Positions 1 to 7,162 of a DNA stretch of 9,761 bases are shown here, piece after piece (positions within the stretch are counted from its first letter, which is position 1; each line of letters starts with the position of its first letter). This DNA comes from Chitinophagaceae bacterium. GTDB taxonomy: Bacteria > Bacteroidota > Bacteroidia > Chitinophagales > Chitinophagaceae. Under the pieces are notes generated by a model, which made no database searches, was not told where the DNA came from, and saw only the letters and a program-made list of their open reading frames with translations. The position numbers were made by a program, and so were the translations under genes. The DNA lies in the NCBI GenBank assembly GCA_008080615.1, contig VIKJ01000134.1, positions 1-9,761 on the forward strand. Reading direction: 5' to 3'.

Positions 1-1917
1 AATTGAAACAGCGTAAGGCAAGGAATTGATCATTACATCTACATGCTCCCTTAATAAGTTGGCTACTTCATATTTGCCATACACTTTATCATTGATAGAA
101 ATCCAAACTTCAGAACCGGTTTTATTGGGAGCACTTGAGCCTACGAATGCTGCAGAACCTGCTTTATAATGGGTTTCATTTTCCCATGCTTCAATTCCAG
201 ATCCTGCTACTTCTTTAATATGTTCTAAAACCAGTTGATTTGCTTGCATTGAATGCGCAATACTCTTACTAAGTGGGTGTAATGATTGAGCAAACATGGC
301 GGCAAAAACCATTTCATCTGCGGCATTTAAAGGGCTACCCTCATATTGAACAGTAGAAATATTGGGATAGGTTAGGGTTCCTGTTTTATCAAAAACAATA
401 TGATTGATAAATGGAATTGTTTGAAGAATATTAGCATTTTTAAGATACATGCCTTTATTACTAAAAATATTCAATAGAAATCCTTGTGTAAAAGTGGTGG
501 TTAATAATAAGGCACAAGGGCATGCAACAATTAATACGGCAGTCATTGCATTCCAAGCATTTTTTGGATTGATATTCATCCAATATATAAATGCAGCAGC
601 AGCAATAATTAAAACTACTACAGCAAAGTAATTGCTTATAATACCTGTGAAAGTATAGCCATTCTTCTCTTCCTTTTTAAATGCTTCATTATTCCATAGC
701 CTAGTAAAATTACTTTGAGAGAAAGGCTTAATTACCAATAACTCAATTGCGCCATTGGTTTGTTTTCCACCAGCATATACAATTTCACTTATCTTAACCG
801 TATTGGGCTCATTTTCACCTGTAACAAAACTATAATCAATCTCTGCCTTACCATTTATTAAAATGCCATCAAATGGAATTACTTCATTGTTTCTAATACG
901 AATTTTATCATCTACACTAATTTCATTCACAGGTAAAAAAATCTCCTCTCCCGCTTCATTTAGTTTACACACAGCTATGGGAAAATAGGCTTTAAAGTCT
1001 CTGTTAAATTTAAGGTTGGCAAAAGTTTTTGTTTGAAATGCTCTACCCAACAACATAAAAAATATAATCCCTGTCATGCTATCTAAATAGCCTGCTCCGG
1101 TACCACTAACAATTTCATACACACTTCTTGCAAATGTTACAATCAATGCCAACGCAATTGGGGCATCTATATTCAACATTTTTTGCTTGAACCCATACCA
1201 AGAATTTACAAAAAATTCAGCACCACAATAAAGCAACACTGGAATGGAGAGAACTAAATTGATGGCTCTAAACATAACCGGAGAAAGACCATCCCTTGCC
1301 AATGTTTCTAGTCCTAAATATTCTGGAAAACTCAACATCATAATATTGGCAAAGCAAAAACCTGCAATACCAATTTTTACCAATGCTTTTCTCGAAAGCA
1401 TTTTTTGGTCGTTCACCGTATGGTTATCACTATCTAAAGTAATATGTGGTTCATAACCTATTGATGCCAATAATTCTGCTAATTCACGCACAGATAGTTT
1501 AAACTGATCAAAGTGAACAGTTACTTCTTTTGCAGGAAAATTAACTGAAGAGAAAAATATAGATGGATTGAGTTTATGCAAATTCTCTAATAACCATAAA
1601 CAAGAACTGCAATGTATTTGAGGAAGATAAAATTTAACCGCTGTTTGTTGTTGATTGGCAAACGTAATGAATGTTGCTGCGATTGTTGGATTATCTAGAA
1701 ATGCAAATTTAGTTGCATCTCTATTTTCATTTACTTTTACTCCTGCCTCTGCATTAAAACTATAATAGTCGCAAAGGTCACTTTTATTTAAAATTTGATA
1801 CACTGTTTTACATCCCGAACAGCAAAATGGTTTTTCGTTAAACAAAATAGTTGAACCGCTGCTGCAGGCATCTCCACAATGATAACAAGCAGTATTATTT
1901 TCAACAATTTTATTCAT
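1..1917 (-). CDS. ccoI: Copper-translocating P-type ATPase, CcoI/FixI type (3' end outside window)
   Basis: The first 639 codons are present; the reading frame runs off the left edge without a stop. The enzyme is an integral membrane P1B ATPase, and this subtype is known to supply copper for assembly of cbb3 cytochrome oxidase. Visible in order: a Cys-rich N-terminal domain (C11, C14, C18, C32, C33, C36, typical of CcoI), an HMA domain with CSSC at 103-106, and membrane segments near 176-195, 215-236, 250-268, 277-293, 423-447 and 453-475. The actuator loop TGE is at 366-368, the metal-binding CPC at 466-468, the phosphorylated Asp510 in DKTGT, and HP at 547-548. The rest of the nucleotide-binding region and the last two helices lie outside. 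The start is ATG at 1917, 29 nt after the stop of the hemerythrin-like gene, so the two are probably co-transcribed. CcoI is preferred over CopA because of the Cys-rich N-terminus and the nearby FNR-type gene. No lesion is seen. Confidence 0.93.
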   Translation of the reverse strand, partial: MNKIVENNTACYHCGDACSSGSTILFNEKPFCCSGCKTVYQILNKSDLCDYYSFNAEAGVKVNENRDATKFAFLDNPTIAATFITFANQQQTAVKFYLPQIHCSSCLWLLENLHKLNPSIFFSSVNFPAKEVTVHFDQFKLSVRELAELLASIGYEPHITLDSDNHTVNDQKMLSRKALVKIGIAGFCFANIMMLSFPEYLGLETLARDGLSPVMFRAINLVLSIPVLLYCGAEFFVNSWYGFKQKMLNIDAPIALALIVTFARSVYEIVSGTGAGYLDSMTGIIFFMLLGRAFQTKTFANLKFNRDFKAYFPIAVCKLNEAGEEIFLPVNEISVDDKIRIRNNEVIPFDGILINGKAEIDYSFVTGENEPNTVKISEIVYAGGKQTNGAIELLVIKPFSQSNFTRLWNNEAFKKEEKNGYTFTGIISNYFAVVVLIIAAAAFIYWMNINPKNAWNAMTAVLIVACPCALLLTTTFTQGFLLNIFSNKGMYLKNANILQTIPFINHIVFDKTGTLTYPNISTVQYEGSPLNAADEMVFAAMFAQSLHPLSKSIAHSMQANQLVLEHIKEVAGSGIEAWENETHYKAGSAAFVGSSAPNKTGSEVWISINDKVYGKYEVANLLREHVDVMINSLPYAVSI

Positions 1918-1946
1918 ATAGGATTGGCCCAGCAGTTTTAAAATAA

Positions 1947-2495
1947 TTAGATCTTGCGAGAAGAATGTTCATTTGGTAAATTAGACTTCTTCTGATACAG
2001 ATTCTCTCCTTTAAAATAGTTCTTTTTAAAACAACTACAAGATTTTGTTCTGTCCTCGATCATTTTATACCAATTTAACTTTTCTGTGGTAAAATCGGTT
2101 AAAAATGCTTTCGCTAAAATGGCTTGAGCTTGGGTATCCCACATGGGAACTTCTAACATCAATGCCAAACGTCTTGCGTGGTGCATCAGTTTGTGTTCCT
2201 TACTTTTGGTGAGTTGCAATAAATCTCCCAAATTGGGCAGGACTTCATTGTCTTTATTGGCCAAGAATACTTTTAAAACGGAAGGAAAAACCAGCTTTTG
2301 TTCGTAAGTAACCAAAGATTGAAACTCATTTTTTAAATCAGTTATCAAATCGGTCATTACTTGTTTTTCGGGCGCAATGCTATGTTGCAAATTATTACAA
2401 TCTAAAGCATATTTAATCTTGAGCGCCAAAAGCGGATACACCTCCTCTAAAAGGTGGTCAATTATTATTTTGGTTTGATCAGCATGCTTACACAT
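1947..2495 (-). CDS. Hemerythrin-like (RIC/YtfE-related) small protein with degenerate metal site
   Basis: A 182-residue soluble protein, predicted mostly helical. Its layout resembles the hemerythrin-like domain of di-iron Fe-S cluster repair proteins (RIC, YtfE/ScdA). The segment YEQKLVFPSV near 64-73 matches the family's KEExxLFP helix, and KEHKLMHHARRL near 99-110 matches the EHE...L helix. Most expected iron ligands seem lost: Glu65 and His101 are retained, but the His pair in helix 1, the His before the LFP helix and the HxxxE of the last helix are not evident. The C-terminus has a CSC motif followed by a polar, lysine-rich tail of about 30 residues. The start is ATG at 2495, downstream of a Crp/FNR-like dyad. 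ccoI follows after 29 nt, which suggests a role in oxygen, NO or redox physiology or in oxidase assembly; this is inferred from context. The family call is by pattern only and could be wrong. Confidence 0.5.
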   Translation of the reverse strand: MCKHADQTKIIIDHLLEEVYPLLALKIKYALDCNNLQHSIAPEKQVMTDLITDLKNEFQSLVTYEQKLVFPSVLKVFLANKDNEVLPNLGDLLQLTKSKEHKLMHHARRLALMLEVPMWDTQAQAILAKAFLTDFTTEKLNWYKMIEDRTKSCSCFKKNYFKGENLYQKKSNLPNEHSSRKI

Positions 2496-2515
2496 GTAGC
2501 TATTAATTTACTACA

Positions 2516-2523
2516 CAAAAATG
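2516..2523 (-). promoter_or_regulatory. Candidate -7 element for the hemerythrin-like/ccoI operon
   Basis: The minus strand reads CATTTTTG, which matches five of the six defined positions of the Bacteroidota TAnnTTTG element, about 20 nt before the ATG at 2495. The dyad centred near 2574.5 would then lie roughly 60-65 nt upstream of the transcription start, a usual class I position for Crp/FNR activators. A second, weaker candidate (ATATTTTG, 2540-2547) would put the dyad near -40 instead. Either is tentative. Confidence 0.3.
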
Positions 2524-2562
2524 GCTGATTTAATTTTTTCAAAATATGAGTTCAGCTAACTG

Positions 2563-2586
2563 TAAACATGATTTTTGTCATGTTTA
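2563..2586 (-). promoter_or_regulatory. Crp/FNR-type operator candidate (9-bp perfect dyad)
   Basis: The minus strand reads TAAACATGA, six spacer bases, then TCATGTTTA: a perfect 9-bp inverted repeat. Its inner core is TGA-N6-TCA, the half-site geometry of Crp/FNR operators (FNR TTGAT-N4-ATCAA, CRP TGTGA-N6-TCACA). It lies between the FNR-type regulator and the hemerythrin-like gene, about 80 nt before that start. No T-run follows the stem on the minus strand, so an operator fits better than a terminator. The regulator's recognition helix (TSTESCIRLL) keeps the Glu and Arg that contact the TGA core in CRP and FNR. Binding itself is inferred. Confidence 0.5.
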
Positions 2587-2591
2587 ATATT

Positions 2592-3273
2592 TTAGTCCTC
2601 TATGTTGGCTGTTTGAATCAGCATGGGGAGATTGGTAATTTTAATTTTTTTACCACTTAAGGAAATCAATTTATCCTGGTTAAATTCGGATAAAAGACGG
2701 ATACAACTTTCGGTTGATGTTCCAACATAATCTGCAATCTCTTCGCGTGTAAGGCTTACCATAATGGTTTGCTGATCTTCCTCTAAACCATAAGTGGCTT
2801 TTAGGAAAAGCAAGGCCTCGGGAAACAATATGATCTTCTGCTTCTTTTAAATCACGGCCCATTTTCTTAACCACTTCAAACATCAGTTTGGGCGTGGCTT
2901 CCATGGCTTTGAAAAAATAATCTTTATCAATTACACATATAGAAGCGTCTTCTAATGTAACTGCCGAAGAGGCATATCTTTCATTAGAAATCAACGCCCT
3001 ATATCCTACAATATCACCAGACTTTGCTAAGCGCAAAATTTGCTCCTTCCCATCATATCCTGTAGTAGTAATTTTAATTTTTCCGCTGTTTACACAAAAC
3101 AAACCTGTAGGTAGTCCATTCTCTGCAAATACATATTGACCTTTTTTATAAATATTACAAGATTTATGCATAGACATTTCTGTCAATTGCTCTCCTTGTA
3201 ACACATTAAAAACAGAATTCAATCTCACATTACAATGCGCACAACCTGTCTCAAAATGCAAAGGCTTCTTCAT
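2592..3273 (-). pseudogene. Crp/FNR-family regulator, broken by internal deletion and frameshift
   Basis: Two overlapping frames together make a Crp/FNR regulator. The N-terminal part (start ATG 3273) has CxxC at Cys11/Cys14, further Cys39 and Cys60, a cNMP-binding-type beta-roll (residues about 40-125) and the start of the dimer helix, up to EAEDHIV at residues 144-150. The frame then changes at 2817-2823. The continuation EALLFLKATYGL, the winged helix with recognition helix TSTESCIRLL and the end IED are in the +1 frame, stopping at 2592. Family members have about 11 more residues (like MAQKxVRERLA) between these blocks, so roughly 32 nt appear to be deleted. Unrepaired, the first frame ends in an unrelated tail of about 46 residues (stop near 2680) and has no DNA-binding domain. 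The second frame has only a TTG codon at 2828 as a possible start. Context with ccoI suggests an oxygen- or NO-responsive regulator. A sequencing or assembly error is possible. Confidence 0.85.
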
Positions 3274-3291
3274 GTATTATAAAATTATGTG

Positions 3292-3299
3292 CAAATCTA
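3292..3299 (-). promoter_or_regulatory. Bacteroidota -7 promoter element before the FNR-type gene
   Basis: The minus strand reads TAGATTTG, an exact match to TAnnTTTG, in the 34-nt gap between the S9 peptidase stop (3308) and the regulator ATG (3273). No TTG is seen at the expected -33 spacing, so the promoter may be weak or activator-dependent. The leader would be only about 10-15 nt. This suggests the regulator can be transcribed separately from the glucan operon upstream. Confidence 0.4.
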
Positions 3300-3307
3300 C
3301 TGAAAAA

Positions 3308-5360
3308 CTATTTTTTGAGCGTTTTATTAAAATAATTGGTCACTTCCTGGTATACTTTTACTGAATTGGTAAATTTCATCCAATGGTGGGTATCATCTAC
3401 AATCATCAATGTTTCCATCGGAACGCCTTTCTTTTCTAGGCGCCTAATCAGATCTACACTTTGATTAAAGCGTACATTTCTGTCATCATCTGCATGAATA
3501 ATCAGTACAGGAGAGGTCCACCCTGCAATAGAACTCACTGGGGAAGCCTTCCAAGCCGTTTTTAAAGTAAGCTCATAATCAGGTGCTTTTTCATACTTAT
3601 CCGCCATCCCATTTTGGGATAAATTGATTGTCCAATCATGTACACCATGAATATCTACGCCTGCTGCAAATAGTTTAGAATCGCTGGCCAAGGCCAAAGC
3701 AGTTAAATATCCCCCATAGGACCCTCCATAAATGCCAATTTTGTTAGGGTCTACAAAGGATTGTTTTTGCAACCATTCCCCTGCCGCTTTAATGTCTAAA
3801 TATTCTGAAGCTCCTGCAGCTCCACCTGCTGCTGGTTTATGAAATTCATATCCATACCCAATTCCCAAGCGATAATTCACTGCAAGTACATTAAAACCGA
3901 TACTAGCTAAATATTGATTGGCAGAATAGGCATTGGAATAATAATCTGAATAGTTCCAACCCAATAACATTTGACGAGGAGGCCCGCCATGAACATAAAT
4001 AATGGTGGGTTTTAAAAATAACTTGCTTGGGTGTTACAAACTTGTTTTGAGGCAAGCCTTCTGCAATAAATTCTTTTCCTATTAATTGAATTGCAGCACC
4101 CTTGGCTAATGGCAATATTGCAGGAACAGGAGGCTGTTGTACAGTTGCACTTAAAAATGCAATGGTATTGCCATCCCCCGTAAAAACAGGCGTCCATTCT
4201 AAGCCTGTTCCGGGTGTTAAAACTTCCGCTCCAGCTTGGTTTACCATCACTCTGGCAATATGCCTTCTTTCTATATCTTTTGGATCATTACCGGTATTGG
4301 CACTAAATGCTAACCATTTTTTATCGGCGCTTATTTGAACATGCTCAACCATAAAGTTTCCTGGAGTTAAGCAAATCGATTTTCCACCAGTTGATGCAAT
4401 TGAATACAAATGCGGCCAACCATCTTCATAAGATAAATAAACAATTTGATCTTCTGCTGCCCAATGCAGGTTACTAGTTCCATGTGTTGTAGGAAATGAG
4501 CCGCGTAAAGTTGTTGGCGCTTTCCATATTTGCTTGGATAGGCCTGTTTCAACATCTGCCGTATAAATACTCCAGGGAACATGCCTACGGGCCAACATAG
4601 AATCGGGTGCACCACCTAAGCCAGCTTGCCTTACAAAAACAATCTGCTTGCCATTGGGAGACCATCTGGGAGATTGATCTCGGCTAAAAGAGGGAGCGAT
4701 CCATTTTAAATATTGCTGATCGTTAGAATAAATTCCAATAATTGAATGATCCTGACGATTTACAGTGAATAACAATTGTTGCCCATTGGGAGACCATTCT
4801 AAAGAACCCACATTTCCTCTGGTAGTAAATAAATTTTTTGCAGCAGTTGTTCCGTCTATTGGTGCCAGCCATACTTGACCGTTTTTAATAAACGCCACTT
4901 GATTATTATTTGAAGAAATAGTTGGGTAATCTCCTTCGGATAAAGTATTCAATTTACCTCCATTGAATGGAATACTCATTACTTGTACTTTATTGGGTTG
5001 AAGGTCAAATGCCGCGTTAACTGGTAAGCCAGTTTCCCAATTACCACTATGCTCTCCCCCACGTACAAATACCAGCCAATTACCATCATCAGAAATGGTT
5101 ACACTTGTAATCTCTTGCCCATCATCATGTGTATAGTTCGTTAATTTTCTTGGCTTATAATTGGGCGCTTCTGCTACATACACATTTCTTCTTCCTGCCG
5201 AATCCATTGCCCAAGCAATTTTGCCACCTGTTGCAGCACTGCTTAGTTCTGTAGGAAATGCATATTGTTTAAATGCAGCATATCCTTGATCCTGTGCAAT
5301 AGCATAATTAACTATTAAGCATAGGCTAACAGATAGCAAAAACATACGGCTCTTTTTCAT
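3308..5360 (-). pseudogene. Secreted S9 (prolyl oligopeptidase/DPP-like) peptidase, frameshifted
   Basis: The N-terminal frame starts at ATG 5360 with a signal peptide (MKKSRMFLLSVSLCLIVNYA, cleavage probably after AIA near residue 22). A beta-propeller with TolB/WD40-like repeats follows (WSPNG twice, near 4651 and 4782), ending in VTPKQVIFK at about residue 451. The alpha/beta-hydrolase domain continues in the +1 frame from about 4012: KPTIIYVHGGP, nucleophile Ser in GGSYGG (codon 3719-3721), Asp in HADDDRNV, His in DDTHHW, stop at 3308. Family members have roughly 20 residues between these blocks (substrate-domain strand, HGxLFxP type), so the frame change comes with a short deletion. Unrepaired, the first frame ends at 3903 without any catalytic residue. 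It would be a periplasmic or secreted peptidase acting on peptides. It starts 18 nt after the amylase gene and is probably its operon partner. An assembly error cannot be excluded. Confidence 0.85.
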
Positions 5361-5378
5361 GGTAGTTTTTTCTAATAA

Positions 5379-7130
5379 TTATTGTAATAATAATACCAAG
5401 GTTTCTTTTGCATCTACACTAAACTTATTCCCTACATTTTTACCCGATATAATATTGGCTGCAGAAGTGAATTTTTTTGTGCGTTCGGCGTAGTCATTTA
5501 AGTTGATCTCTTTTGCCTTTGAACCCGTATTCAACACACACATAACGGTTTCTTTTTCATCATACCTAAAATAAACATACAAACCATCTTTAGGAAGAAA
5601 CTGCATCATTTTACCATTTTGAAGTGCTGGATGAAGCTTTCTAAAATTGGCTAATTTTTTTACATAATCAAAAGCAGTGTTTTCTTGTTCAGTTCTTCCA
5701 CTCCCTACAAATTTATTTTCTTTGTCTCCAGGAAATCCTCCAGGAAAATCTAATCGAACCATCCCATCATTGGGATCTTTAAAATTTTTCATCCATATTT
5801 CTGTTCCATAATACAAATGAGGTGTTCCTCTTAAAGTGAATAATAAACTCATCCCCATTTTGTATTTATTCATATCCTCCCCAATTACCGAAACAAAGCG
5901 CTCCATGTCGTGGTTGTCTAAAAAAATCCAATTTTTCTCTGGGGCTTTATACAATAGATCTTGCGCCAAAGTCATGTATAATTTATTTACACCCTCCGTC
6001 CAGGCAAAAGGTTTATTGATAGCACCTACAATGGTGATAGTAGGAAAATCTTTTTCTAGTGCCGCATTTACTTTATTTAAAAAAGCTTCGTCACAATATT
6101 TATACGTGTCTACCCTCCATCCATCAATTCCAAATTCTTCTACCGTCCATAAAGCATGCTGAATTAAATAATTAGCAACATAAGGATTGCGTTGATTTAC
6201 ATCGGGCAAGTGTGGAACAAACCATCCATCTAACATTACTTTTTTATCTGCCTCACTTCCATACATGCTCATCAAAGCTTCTTCTCTGTGATTGCTACTG
6301 GTGTATTGATTCCATTGATTTACCCAATCTTTGGATGGCGCATCTTTATACATCCAATGCTCTATGCCTACATGATTATACACTGCATCCTGCACTATTT
6401 TAATACCCTTTGCATGTGCGGCATTCACTAATTTTTTATACGCATCATCACCTCCGAATCTTTTATCAACTGCATAATGATCGGTGAACCAATATCCATG
6501 ATATCCTGCAACCATTCCTGCTTGTTCATTTTCTAATGGCATATCATTTTCTAAAACAGGTGTTAACCACAAAGCAGTAACTCCTAATTCATTAAAATAA
6601 TCTAAATGGTTAATAATACCCTGCAAATCACCACCATGCCTTGTTATTGGCGTAGTTCTATTTACGTTTGTGTCTTTATAAGCATCCCAACGGTCATTCG
6701 TAATATCTCCATTACTAAAACGATCGGGCATCAATAAATAAACAAAATCTTTATTGGTAACACCTTGAGCAAATGTTTTACCTATACCCTTTCTTCTGGC
6801 TCTTAATGGCCAATAAACTGCATGAACTTTATAATCATGAATAAATTCTATTAACACATCACCTGGCTTGGCATTGGCAGATATCAACAAATCGAGTGCT
6901 ACATATTTACCATTTTCGAATGAATGCACTTTTTGTAATTGAACGCCTGGGTAAGTAACTTTTATTTGCTCTTTTTTAAACCCATCGTACCCCCCTTTCA
7001 CAATTACCTGCACTTTATTCCATTTCATTCCTACAAACCAACTAGATGGATACAGTGTTGCATATTGTGCAAACGAACTAATTGAAAAGCTTATAAGGCC
7101 AATAACCAATAGAGATATATATTTTTTCAT
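5379..7130 (-). CDS. Secreted SusA-like GH13 alpha-amylase/neopullulanase, lacking its catalytic-acid segment
   Basis: GH13 enzyme expected to hydrolyse maltodextrins, pullulan or cyclodextrins outside the cytoplasm. It has a signal peptide (residues 1-21, ending SSFA before Gln22), an N-terminal Ig-like cyclomaltodextrinase domain (about 23-115), a TIM barrel from about 125 and a C-terminal beta domain (about 500-583). Catalytic blocks visible: region I DAVYNH (248-253), region II GWRVD with nucleophile Asp341, and region IV DNHD with Asp408. Region III is missing: VG (368-369) runs straight into AINKPFAWTEG, where the family has GE(T/N)W and a further conserved stretch. The spacing Asp341-Asp408 is 67 residues; in the related TVAII it is 96 (325 to 421, acid at 354). 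The deletion is in frame and the protein is probably inactive. ATG 7130 is preferred to the GTG directly before it (7133) because ATG-AAA-AAA opens a standard signal peptide. It lies downstream of the transporter and 18 nt before the S9 peptidase. Confidence 0.88.
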   Translation of the reverse strand: MKKYISLLVIGLISFSISSFAQYATLYPSSWFVGMKWNKVQVIVKGGYDGFKKEQIKVTYPGVQLQKVHSFENGKYVALDLLISANAKPGDVLIEFIHDYKVHAVYWPLRARRKGIGKTFAQGVTNKDFVYLLMPDRFSNGDITNDRWDAYKDTNVNRTTPITRHGGDLQGIINHLDYFNELGVTALWLTPVLENDMPLENEQAGMVAGYHGYWFTDHYAVDKRFGGDDAYKKLVNAAHAKGIKIVQDAVYNHVGIEHWMYKDAPSKDWVNQWNQYTSSNHREEALMSMYGSEADKKVMLDGWFVPHLPDVNQRNPYVANYLIQHALWTVEEFGIDGWRVDTYKYCDEAFLNKVNAALEKDFPTITIVGAINKPFAWTEGVNKLYMTLAQDLLYKAPEKNWIFLDNHDMERFVSVIGEDMNKYKMGMSLLFTLRGTPHLYYGTEIWMKNFKDPNDGMVRLDFPGGFPGDKENKFVGSGRTEQENTAFDYVKKLANFRKLHPALQNGKMMQFLPKDGLYVYFRYDEKETVMCVLNTGSKAKEINLNDYAERTKKFTSAANIISGKNVGNKFSVDAKETLVLLLQ

Positions 7131-7162
7131 CACCCTAATTTTAAAAAATAAAAACTGTTATA

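Noticed and set aside
2563..2586. Terminator for the FNR-type gene
   Set aside because: The stem is AT-rich and no T-run follows on the minus strand; the TGA-N6-TCA core suits an operator better.
2810..2835. Programmed +1 frameshift in the FNR-type gene (UCC-C context)
   Set aside because: Shifting frame at this spot would still leave out about 11 conserved residues before the DNA-binding domain, so a deletion explains the sequence better.
4005..4025. Ribosomal slippage at the T5A4 run in the S9 peptidase gene
   Set aside because: The run is not aligned as a standard X-XXY-YYZ site in the upstream frame, and a linker of about 20 residues is missing as well.
4650..4800. Near-identical repeated string (CATTGGGAGACCAT) at about 4651 and 4782
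   Set aside because: Both encode WSPNG turns of successive beta-propeller blades in the S9 peptidase, so this is protein repeat structure and not a DNA element.
5836..6162. Plus-strand open frame of 108 codons inside the amylase gene (and other plus-strand frames at 449-631, 1244-1456, 4102-4338, 6212-6403, 7188-7382)
   Set aside because: All lie antisense to well-supported genes, have no recognisable domain and look like by-products of minus-strand codon usage.
7131..7133. GTG as start of the amylase
   Set aside because: The ATG immediately after it opens a normal signal peptide (MKKYISLL), so the extra residue is unlikely.
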